Shown: positions 1-5,046 of the stretch, piece by piece
Numbering within the stretch: the first letter of the stretch is position 1
How the letters are laid out: every line of letters starts with the position of its first letter
Assembly (NCBI GenBank): GCA_964514665.1
Contig: CAZESH010000312.1
Coordinates: 1-5,046 of the forward strand
Direction of reading: 5' to 3'
From: CAZESH01 sp964514665
Lineage (GTDB): Bacteria; Bacillota; Bacilli; Paenibacillales; KCTC-25726
DNA: 5,046 nt
Notes under the pieces: generated by a model
What the model was told of the DNA's origin: nothing
Databases searched by the model: none
The model's input: the letters and a program-made list of their open reading frames with translations, nothing else
Position numbers and translations under genes: made by a program

Positions 1-46
1 CGGCTCCGTCGGGTCCGATGGATTCCGCCAACCGGTTCAGCGCATC
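1..46 (-). pseudogene. In-frame continuation of the RHS reading frame beyond the TAA at 47-49
   Basis: Reading on past the stop of the RHS gene in the same frame gives DALNRLAESIGPDGA with no further stop to the window edge. This is a textbook YD-repeat segment (YDxxNRL followed by a DPDG-like turn), so the coding sequence originally continued. The distance from the previous repeat's Tyr (YDESGNL) to the stop codon is 21 codons, the same as the preceding repeat spacing (YDPLGRV to YDESGNL), so the stop replaces the expected Tyr. The remaining RHS repeats, the RHS-associated core and any variable C-terminal domain would lie outside this window. The interruption is seen directly; whether it is real or a base-calling error cannot be decided here. 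Confidence 0.75.
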
Positions 47-2362
47 TTAACGGGAAGTGGAATGACGGCCGAATGCATCGGTGATTCCAATCAAATTGCC
101 TGATTCGTCATATTCATAGGTAGCCGTATTTCCATTTGCATCTGTAATGCCGACCACCCGTCCCAATGGATCATAAGTGCGCGACAGGGTTCGGCCGCCA
201 GGCATTTCCATCTTCGTGAGTCGGCCCCAGGAATCATAGCTTAGTTTGACAGGCTTGGTGCTGCCGATGGTAATTAAATCAAGCTGATTCATTGTATTGT
301 AGGCATATGTATAGCGCAATCCGCCGACCGTCCGGTCCGTCGGTCTTCCCGCCTGATCATAATGAACCCGTTCGTCTGCGCCTAAATTTCCCGACTTTTC
401 CAGCCATCTTCCCAGCTTGTCATAGCTGTAAGCTAGATAAGCGCCTTGCGGACCTTCCATTTTCGTCAAACGGTTGTACAAATCATAGCTGTAGCTGCGC
501 AATGCGCCTGTCGGCTCAAGCACCGCTTTGACTCTGCCGAAATCGTCATAAGTATATGAGTATGCATGCTGCAGCGCATCCGTATAAGTGCTCAGCCTTC
601 CATATGAATCGTAATTGTACACCGTTTTGTTCCCCAAAGCATCGGTTACTGACGTAATCCGGCCTCCCGTATCATATTGAAACGTTTGCCGCCCGCCGTC
701 TTTATTGGTGGCTGCTTGGAGTCTGCCGTCTTCCCCGTATTCATAAAGTATCTGCTTGCCGAACGGATCCTTCATACTCTTGAGCTGTCCAAAAGCATCA
801 TAGGTATGGGCAGTGGTCGACCCGCGTTCATCCGTTTCGGTAAGCAGCAGCCCCAATTCATTATAGGTGTAGGATTTGTGGTGATTCATCGGGTCCGTCG
901 TTTGAATCAGGTTGCCTTTATCATCGTATGTATTGCTCCATGTTTGTTCCTCTCCGCCGGATGATGTTAAATGAACGGTTAAAGGCTGCCCCCATTCGTT
1001 GTAAGTCGTTTCTGTTTTTGTGCCGTTTTCGTCCGTTTGCGTGACAACGCGGCCGTGCTCGTCATACTGCTCGGTGGCAATTCCTTTGGGACTTTCCGTC
1101 CTGCTGATGCGGCCTGTATCCGTGTATTGGTAATGATAGTTTCCGCCTTCCGCGTCCACCTTCTCCACGATTCTGTTGCGGTCATCGTAAACATATTTGG
1201 TATTGCCGCCGTTCACATCGGAACGTTCGACATACTTTGGATCATCATTGTATCTATAGCTGTAAGCCAACAGTCCGTTTCGCTTGATCTCGACCACCCG
1301 GCCGCCTTCATAGGCAAACGTTTCGCTGCCGAATCCGGGGGAGGCTATTCGGGTTAATCGATGATCGCTGTCGTAATCATAGGACCAGCTTGTTCCTCCG
1401 GGCAATCGGACTGCGCTCAAGTTCGCGTTTCCATCATATTGATATTGCGTCGTTCTCCCCATCACATCCGTAAAGGAGACGATATGCGGTCCATTGTAGC
1501 CGAAAGAAACCTGACGCCCGACACTATCGGTAATCGTCCCCAATCTGCCCTCGCTGTCGTATGTAAACGTCAGTCGATTGTGATTGCGGTCCTCCATGGC
1601 TATGATTTTCCCTGCTGCCGGATCCTGCCCCTCTCTCCATGGCGCGGCGTATCCTTTATATGTATAAACGTTACCTTCTTGATCCGTAATTCGGTACTCG
1701 TCCCGATCTATTCTCACCAGGCTGGAACCGTAAGGCTCATCCGAAATATAGCTGCCTTGGTCCAGATTGTAGTAGATCAAGCTGTCTCCGTCATAGCTGT
1801 CCACGTATGCATCCGAATTTGCGGGATGAAAGGCATACTTAACCTGCGAGCCGTCCGGACGGTATTCCACGATGTCGAAATTGGCAAACATTTGAAGTTT
1901 GCGCGCATAAGGATCATACCAGCCGTAACCGAATGCTCCGTCATGGTCGTGCTTGTCGCTTAAATACTGGCGCTGAAGTTGAATGGGAAAGCCCGGCGAG
2001 TTCAGTTGAAAATCCTCTTGCCTCAATACCACGCTGCCGCTCGGCAGCGATACCGGCTCCAAGGGCAGATGGGATTCCGACTGCGGCGGATTCATGTCCA
2101 GCGTCGGCTGCACGGAAGGCATTTGCGGTCCGTTTGCTGGAAGCATTCCGTTCGTCCCCGCTTGACCAAACGGGGAGGCGCCCTGATTTACACCGGGAAC
2201 AGGTGTCCAATCGTTCAAAATGCTGTCTGCCCAAGTCTGTGCGATGGATGCTGAAGCATTTGCAGTAAGTGCAGCCCAAGGAAAACCTGAAAGAAAATAG
2301 ATGGCAATAAATGAAACGATGACCCCTTTCTTTAGCTTATTGCGTTTGCGTATTCCAAACAT
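47..2362 (-). CDS. Secreted RHS/YD-repeat protein, C-terminally interrupted by an in-frame stop
   Basis: The 771-residue product begins with a Sec signal peptide: basic MFGIRKRNKLKK, hydrophobic core about residues 13-32, and AxA-type cleavage options after residue 36 or 38. A Pro/Gly/Asn-rich linker follows to about residue 100. A DUF6531-like N-terminal RHS domain covers about 102-180, recognisable by the SLPSGSVV stretch and the FGYGWYDPY motif. From about residue 268 to the end there are some two dozen YD repeats of about 21 residues (YDSEGRL, YDAFGQL, YDSYGRL, YDPLGRV and others). In this family such repeats form a beta-cage shell that usually encloses a C-terminal effector. Here the frame stops at TAA where a YD Tyr is expected, so no RHS core or effector domain is present in the product. 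The ATG start at 2362 is supported by the signal peptide and by AAAAAGGGG 7 nt upstream. The gene is preceded by its own promoter, a c-di-GMP-I riboswitch and a terminator, so it is likely a separate, c-di-GMP-regulated unit. A role at the cell surface or in contact-dependent competition is inferred from the family; the actual cargo is unknown. Confidence 0.92.
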   Translation of the reverse strand: MFGIRKRNKLKKGVIVSFIAIYFLSGFPWAALTANASASIAQTWADSILNDWTPVPGVNQGASPFGQAGTNGMLPANGPQMPSVQPTLDMNPPQSESHLPLEPVSLPSGSVVLRQEDFQLNSPGFPIQLQRQYLSDKHDHDGAFGYGWYDPYARKLQMFANFDIVEYRPDGSQVKYAFHPANSDAYVDSYDGDSLIYYNLDQGSYISDEPYGSSLVRIDRDEYRITDQEGNVYTYKGYAAPWREGQDPAAGKIIAMEDRNHNRLTFTYDSEGRLGTITDSVGRQVSFGYNGPHIVSFTDVMGRTTQYQYDGNANLSAVRLPGGTSWSYDYDSDHRLTRIASPGFGSETFAYEGGRVVEIKRNGLLAYSYRYNDDPKYVERSDVNGGNTKYVYDDRNRIVEKVDAEGGNYHYQYTDTGRISRTESPKGIATEQYDEHGRVVTQTDENGTKTETTYNEWGQPLTVHLTSSGGEEQTWSNTYDDKGNLIQTTDPMNHHKSYTYNELGLLLTETDERGSTTAHTYDAFGQLKSMKDPFGKQILYEYGEDGRLQAATNKDGGRQTFQYDTGGRITSVTDALGNKTVYNYDSYGRLSTYTDALQHAYSYTYDDFGRVKAVLEPTGALRSYSYDLYNRLTKMEGPQGAYLAYSYDKLGRWLEKSGNLGADERVHYDQAGRPTDRTVGGLRYTYAYNTMNQLDLITIGSTKPVKLSYDSWGRLTKMEMPGGRTLSRTYDPLGRVVGITDANGNTATYEYDESGNLIGITDAFGRHSTSR

Positions 2363-2369
2363 TTCTTTT

Positions 2370-2378
2370 CCCCTTTTT
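2370..2378 (-). promoter_or_regulatory. Ribosome binding site of the RHS gene
   Basis: AAAAAGGGG lies 7 nt before the ATG at 2362, a good Gram-positive Shine-Dalgarno distance. It sits just downstream of the readthrough side of the riboswitch terminator and of the right arm of a 12-nt inverted repeat, so folding of that arm stops right next to it. Confidence 0.75.
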
Positions 2379-2388
2379 CAATTCCGAC

Positions 2389-2425
2389 AAAAAGAAAATC
2401 CGTATTACCGAAAGGTAAACGGATT
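2389..2425 (-). terminator. Intrinsic terminator of the c-di-GMP riboswitch (expression platform)
   Basis: The transcript strand reads AATCCG-TTTACC, a short TTTC loop, then GGTAAT-ACGGATT, giving a stem of about 12 bp with one bulged base, followed at once by TTTTCTTTTT. This is a classic rho-independent terminator. It lies between the aptamer (about 31 nt upstream) and the RHS ribosome binding site, so it can only act on the RHS transcript leader. Its 3' arm (2404-2413) is complementary to the 3' end of the aptamer (2456-2465), which provides a mutually exclusive antiterminator fold. Confidence 0.88.
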
Positions 2426-2455
2426 GAGCCGGACATGAATGCGGCATTGATCCTT

Positions 2456-2545
2456 CTTCGGTAATCTGGCAGTCATATCCGCATGCGCTGCGGACTTAGA
2501 CCCATGACTTTGCGTCTCCGCCTTTCGACGGATTTGCCTTTGTCG
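2456..2545 (-). promoter_or_regulatory. Cyclic-di-GMP-I (GEMM-I) riboswitch aptamer upstream of the RHS gene
   Basis: The minus strand carries the conserved GEMM-I elements in order. They are AAAGGCAAA, a 6-bp hairpin UCCGUC-GAAA-GGCGGA closed by the GAAA tetraloop, the junction GACGCAAAG, then a second arm. In that arm AGUCAU pairs with AUGACU, GGGUCUAAG matches the tetraloop-receptor side, and UCCGCA pairs with UGCGGA. The element ends with GCCAGAUUACCG. In characterised members of the class, c-di-GMP binds at the junction using the G of the GGCAAA region and the C of UUACCG, both present here. Such switches commonly control surface, motility and adhesion genes, which fits the secreted RHS protein downstream. 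The outer P1 closing helix is short and its exact pairing is not clear from sequence alone, so the boundaries are approximate. Confidence 0.92.
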
Positions 2546-2553
2546 GAATTTCC

Positions 2554-2586
2554 ATTATATTATATTTTTATGGCATATCTTGTAAT
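2554..2586 (-). promoter_or_regulatory. Weaker candidate second promoter next to the aptamer
   Basis: Two overlapping TATAAT hexamers (2559-2564 and 2554-2559) occur on the minus strand. ATTACA at 2581-2586 lies 16 nt upstream of the first and matches 4 of 6 positions of the sigma-A -35 consensus. Initiation here would begin at about 2547-2552, almost exactly at the 5' edge of the aptamer and of the 12-nt repeat arm. The region is AT-rich, so a chance match is possible. Confidence 0.4.
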
Positions 2587-2594
2587 ATTTTTCG

Positions 2595-2623
2595 ATTATA
2601 CATGGAAAATAGTTCCTTGGCAA
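2595..2623 (-). promoter_or_regulatory. Sigma-A-type promoter for the riboswitch-RHS transcript
   Basis: TTGCCA (2618-2623) is separated by exactly 17 nt from a perfect TATAAT (2595-2600) on the minus strand. Transcription would begin near 2588, about 40 nt before the aptamer, giving a leader of about 226 nt to the RHS start codon. It lies downstream of the GH127 terminator, so the RHS gene forms its own transcription unit. Confidence 0.65.
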
Positions 2624-2658
2624 CAAAAAATATTGAGACTTTTATACTATCGAACATG

Positions 2659-2700
2659 TTAAAAAGCCTCCGATTTTACGTTGCCGTTAATCGGGGGCTT
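2659..2700 (-). terminator. Rho-independent terminator after the GH127 gene
   Basis: The minus strand reads AAGCCCCCGATT, a 13-nt loop, then AATCGGAGGCTT, a 12-position stem with a single C-A mismatch, running into TTTTT and TTAAC. It begins 15 nt beyond the GH127 stop codon, the usual place for an end-of-operon terminator. It separates the sugar-hydrolase unit from the RHS unit. Confidence 0.87.
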
Positions 2701-2714
2701 CAAAAATGGACCGT

Positions 2715-4664
2715 TTATTCGCTTTTCACCCAAACCACCATTTCCCCTACCCCGCGGTTGGCCCATAGAAAGTAAGGAATCGCCCGGAGCGTGGTTTCGA
2801 CTTTTTCGCTTTTGGCGGAGCGGTATAACTGATCTCCCCAGACTTGCGTTTCGCGCCTCAAGCCCGTTGCTTCCAGCACGACGCAACCGCCGAACAAATC
2901 CGGCTCGAATATCGAATTGATTTTGGCTCTGTCGGGCAGGGAGACGTCATTCAAGTCTTTGCCGTTGTCGATCTCCTCCAGGCAGTACACCACGGGACCG
3001 CGCTGCAGCGCGACACGCCCGCTGTTGGATCTGACGGAAGGGTGCGCTTCTATGCGCCGTACGGACATCTCCATCGTCAGCTCGATCTCGTCGCCCCGCC
3101 TCCAGATGCGCTGCAGTTGGAGATAGCCCTTATGCAAGCCGGCATCCACCTTTTCGCCATTCACCCTGACCTCCGTATGCTCGCACCATCCTGGCTTGCG
3201 GAGGCGAATTTGAAAACTTGCCGGCTGCTCGGGTTGAACGGTGATTTTCACGTTCCCATACCAGGGATACCCGGTTTGCTGCTTCAGTGCGATTTGTTGG
3301 CCGTCCAGCTCGAATGACGTTTCGCTGTCGTTATACAGATGGACATAGATTCCGTCCTCGGCAGTCGAATACATATACTGCCCGATCGAGGCGATCAATC
3401 TGGCCACATTGGGCGGACAGCAGGCGACGTTGAACCATTCCTGACGGCCCGGAAGCATCTTGTCGATCAACGCTGCGCTGGAATACTTGAAGCGATCCGG
3501 ATATACGCTCAGATAATTTGCATACGAGAATCGGTCGCCTTCGGCGGATACGCCGCCCAACGCGGTATTGTACAGCGTTTGTTCCAGGATATCGGCGTAT
3601 TTTCCGTCACCCTCCAGCTGCAGCATGCGGTGCGCCCAGAAGATCAAGCCGACGGAAGCGCAGGTTTCGTTGTATGTAATTTCATTCGGCAGATCATAAT
3701 CGAAGGTGAAGCGTTCGCCGTCCGAGGAAGGGCCGATCCCGCCGGTAATGTAAAGCTGTTTTTGGGTCAGCCTGTCCCACAAGCGATTGCTCGCTTCCCG
3801 CAGCTCCCGGTCGCCGGTAACACCTGCCAAATCGGCCATCGCCGAGTACATATACATCGCTCTGACCGCATGCCCGACAGGGGCGTCCTGCTCCCGCACC
3901 GGACGATGCGCCTGATATTCGGCAAACGGCCCGTGACAGCACAAATAATGCTTGAGATGGCGCTTCTGATTCGCCGTCTGTTCCAAATCGACGCCGCGCT
4001 GCAGCGATTCCTGCTCGAAAAAGTACGGCTCGCGGCCTCGCTCATCGATAAAATATTGACTGAGCTTGAGATACTTCTCTTCTTTGGTCAGCCGGTACAG
4101 TTTAACCAATGCCAGCTCGATTTCCTGATGGCCGGGATAACCGTGAATTTTGCCTTCTTCCTTGCCGATTCCGGCATCGATATGATCGAGATAACGGCGC
4201 ATTACGTCGAGCAGCTTGCTTTTGCCCGTGGCTTGGTAGTAAGCGACGGCACCTTCGGTCAAATGACCGGCGCAGTACAGCTCATGCATATAATATAGAT
4301 TGGTCCAGCGGTTTTCCGGATCGACCAAGGTGTAATACGTATTGAAATAGCCGTCTTCCAACTGAGCGGCCGCAATCCATTCAATGACTTCATCGACCTT
4401 GGCTTCCAGCTCGGGATCGGGATAAATCGCCAGCGAATAAGCCGCAGCCTCGATCCACTTGCCGAAATCCGAATCCCAAAACGGATGCGGTTGATTCGGA
4501 TCTCCCGGCTTCCAATTCAGCTTCAGCGCTTCAAGGCTGCCTCTTTCTTCAAAACGCTTGTATTGTATCGGCAGGGAAACGTCGGCATTTATCCGCTGCT
4601 TGCGATGCAGCAAGCCGCCGAATACATCCACCTTATTCCAGGCAATCGGGGAAAAAGAATTCAT
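2715..4664 (-). CDS. GH127-family (DUF1680) beta-L-arabinofuranosidase-type glycoside hydrolase
   Basis: The 649-residue product matches the usual size of GH127 enzymes (about 650 residues), of which Bifidobacterium HypBA1 is the characterised model. It has an (alpha/alpha)-barrel catalytic region (roughly residues 10-430) followed by C-terminal beta-sandwich modules ending in the family-like AIPYFLWANRGVGEM stretch. The HypBA1 active-site set can be placed. Acid/base Glu is E317 in DGERFTFDYDLPNE. The metal ligands E333 and C335 lie in NETCAS 16 and 18 residues later, as in HypBA1. The adjacent C415-C416 in NVACCPPN supply the nucleophile/ligand pair. No signal peptide is present, so the enzyme is probably cytoplasmic and releases L-arabinofuranose from imported oligosaccharides. 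Substrate in this family varies, so the exact specificity is unproven. The ATG at 4664 is preferred over an in-frame ATG at 4772 because it has TTGGAGG 8 nt upstream, and the 36 extra residues resemble no GH127 sequence and come from a hairpin. The gene follows a paralog in tandem. Confidence 0.92.
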   Translation of the reverse strand: MNSFSPIAWNKVDVFGGLLHRKQRINADVSLPIQYKRFEERGSLEALKLNWKPGDPNQPHPFWDSDFGKWIEAAAYSLAIYPDPELEAKVDEVIEWIAAAQLEDGYFNTYYTLVDPENRWTNLYYMHELYCAGHLTEGAVAYYQATGKSKLLDVMRRYLDHIDAGIGKEEGKIHGYPGHQEIELALVKLYRLTKEEKYLKLSQYFIDERGREPYFFEQESLQRGVDLEQTANQKRHLKHYLCCHGPFAEYQAHRPVREQDAPVGHAVRAMYMYSAMADLAGVTGDRELREASNRLWDRLTQKQLYITGGIGPSSDGERFTFDYDLPNEITYNETCASVGLIFWAHRMLQLEGDGKYADILEQTLYNTALGGVSAEGDRFSYANYLSVYPDRFKYSSAALIDKMLPGRQEWFNVACCPPNVARLIASIGQYMYSTAEDGIYVHLYNDSETSFELDGQQIALKQQTGYPWYGNVKITVQPEQPASFQIRLRKPGWCEHTEVRVNGEKVDAGLHKGYLQLQRIWRRGDEIELTMEMSVRRIEAHPSVRSNSGRVALQRGPVVYCLEEIDNGKDLNDVSLPDRAKINSIFEPDLFGGCVVLEATGLRRETQVWGDQLYRSAKSEKVETTLRAIPYFLWANRGVGEMVVWVKSE

Positions 4665-4672
4665 CGCTCCAA

Positions 4673-4679
4673 CCTCCAA
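4673..4679 (-). promoter_or_regulatory. Ribosome binding site that fixes the GH127 start at 4664
   Basis: TTGGAGG lies 8 nt before the ATG at 4664. No comparable site precedes the upstream in-frame ATG at 4772, so this site decides the start codon. Confidence 0.82.
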
Positions 4680-4715
4680 TCGTATTGTCAAATCCATCAT
4701 CCAAAGATTAGTAAA

Positions 4716-4772
4716 ATGGATTCCCCCGTATCCCGCAGACGCAATGTCTCCCGGGAATACGGAAAAATCCAT
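4716..4772 (-). other. Long imperfect stem-loop between the two GH127 genes
   Basis: A 57-nt inverted repeat pairs in four blocks. ATGGATT (4716-4722) pairs with AATCCAT (4766-4772), CCGTAT (4726-4731) with ATACGG (4757-4762), CCCG (4732-4735) with CGGG (4752-4755), and AGAC (4737-4740) with GTCT (4746-4749). The loop is GCAAT, and there are small internal loops and a bulge, for about 21 bp in all. In the transcript it starts 20 nt after the stop of the first GH127 gene and is followed by UUUACUAAUCUUU, an interrupted U-rich tract. It may be a leaky terminator/attenuator or an mRNA-processing or stability element that sets the expression ratio of the two genes. It could also be the terminator of the first gene, but no convincing promoter is visible before the second. 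Confidence 0.6.
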
Positions 4773-4791
4773 CGATTATGGCTAATGATAA

Positions 4792-5046
4792 TTAATCCAT
4801 TCTGATCCAGACCTGCATTTCGCCCTCTCCGCGATTAGCCCATAGGCTGTAAGGAATGGCTTTAATGCTTGCCGGCTTTGTGCGTTTCACAACGGGACGG
4901 TATAGCACGCCTTCCCAGCCGCTTTCATCTGTTCTTTGCGCTTCCCCGCGAACCACCATCGTTCCCCCGAACAGCTCCGGATCGAATTCAGCAGTCAGTT
5001 GGGCATCCGCAGCAAGCGAAAGATCGGGAAGATCGCTGCCTTTAGC
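4792..5046 (-). CDS. Second GH127-family glycoside hydrolase, C-terminal 84 residues only
   Basis: The frame is open from the window edge to a TAA at 4792-4794 and encodes the C-terminal end of a second GH127 protein. Its last 83 residues align without gaps to the last 83 residues of the downstream GH127 gene. I count 34 identical positions, including DPELFGG versus EPDLFGG, LYR, and AIPYSLWANRGEGEM versus AIPYFLWANRGVGEM. The two genes are therefore tandem paralogs that have diverged well beyond recent duplication, which suggests different linkage or substrate preferences. The catalytic region is outside the window, so activity cannot be judged. The downstream gene begins 127 nt further on and may be co-transcribed through the intervening stem-loop. 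Confidence 0.88.
   Translation of the reverse strand, partial: AKGSDLPDLSLAADAQLTAEFDPELFGGTMVVRGEAQRTDESGWEGVLYRPVVKRTKPASIKAIPYSLWANRGEGEMQVWIRMD

Larger units (their letters stand above)
2380..2550. repeat. 12-nt perfect inverted repeat bracketing the riboswitch and terminator
   Basis: On the plus strand AATTCCGACAAA at 2380-2391 is the exact reverse complement of TTTGTCGGAATT at 2539-2550. The match resumes inward with AATCCGT-type sequence after a few mismatches and one indel, giving arms of about 23-24 nt. In the RNA the left end of the aptamer region can therefore pair with the terminator 3' arm, its U-tract and the bases just before the ribosome binding site. This could be a functional long-range pairing in readthrough RNA or a remnant of how the element arose. 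The identity is seen directly; any function is inference. Confidence 0.7.

Noticed and set aside
47..49. Programmed readthrough, recoding or phase variation at the RHS stop codon
   Set aside because: The stop is TAA followed by G, with no homopolymer, slippery tract or evident downstream stem in the few bases available. A simple nonsense change or a base error is the more economical explanation.
47..1560. Tandem DNA repeats in the RHS region
   Set aside because: The periodicity is at protein level (YD repeats of about 21 residues). The nucleotide copies are too divergent to be a recent tandem array or CRISPR-like structure.
1361..1963. Plus-strand open frame of 200 codons opposite the RHS gene
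   Set aside because: It is antisense to the YD-repeat region, where periodic codon use produces long mirror frames. The product looks like an anti-coding translation with no domain signal.
3339..4298. Long plus-strand open frame of 319 codons opposite the GH127 gene
   Set aside because: It lies entirely antisense to a well-supported GH127 coding region with intact active-site motifs, has no convincing ribosome binding site, and resembles no family I recognise. It is a shadow frame.
4686..4691. TTGACA hexamer on the minus strand upstream of the GH127 gene
   Set aside because: A -10 box at normal spacing would fall on the ribosome binding site and start codon, and no TATAAT-like sequence is there.
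4665..4772. Possible 36-residue N-terminal extension of the GH127 protein from the ATG at 4772
   Set aside because: No Shine-Dalgarno sequence precedes it, the extension falls in the stem-loop, and it resembles no GH127 N-terminus. The ATG at 4664 has TTGGAGG at the right distance.

Overview
The window looks like chromosome from a Gram-positive, Paenibacillus-like Firmicute. The pointers are strong GGAGG/AAGGGG-type ribosome binding sites, sigma-A-like promoters in AT-rich gaps between coding regions of roughly balanced composition, GH127-family sugar hydrolases, and a secreted RHS/YD-repeat protein. The genus is an inference from gene content, not a proven assignment. All supported genes lie on the minus strand, so transcription runs from high to low coordinates.

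In transcription order, the window opens inside the 3' end of one GH127 (DUF1680, beta-L-arabinofuranosidase-type) gene (5046-4792). A 127-bp gap (4665-4791) holds a long imperfect stem-loop. A complete second GH127 gene (4664-2715, 649 aa) follows, with the family's catalytic Glu and metal-binding Glu/Cys/Cys-Cys set intact. The two genes are tandem paralogs and probably act in the cytoplasm on arabinofuranosyl oligosaccharides taken up from plant material. A rho-independent terminator (2659-2700) ends this unit.

The next 300 bp form a complete regulatory leader: one strong and one weaker sigma-A-like promoter, a cyclic-di-GMP-I (GEMM-I) riboswitch aptamer (about 2545-2456), an intrinsic terminator (2425-2389) and a ribosome binding site. 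They lead into an RHS/YD-repeat gene (2362-47) with a Sec signal peptide, a DUF6531-like N-terminal domain and about two dozen YD repeats. A 10-bp pairing between the 3' end of the aptamer and the terminator gives a plausible antiterminator, predicting an OFF switch when c-di-GMP is high. A perfect 12-nt inverted repeat brackets the whole switch.

The RHS frame is interrupted at position 47-49 by TAA exactly where the 21-residue repeat period expects the Tyr of the next YD motif. The same frame continues as recognisable RHS sequence to the window edge. The gene is therefore probably a nonsense-disrupted (or mis-sequenced) longer RHS gene.

The most interesting content is the c-di-GMP-controlled surface/secreted RHS gene with its layered leader RNA and its internal stop. 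No tRNA, rRNA, CRISPR array or insertion sequence was seen.
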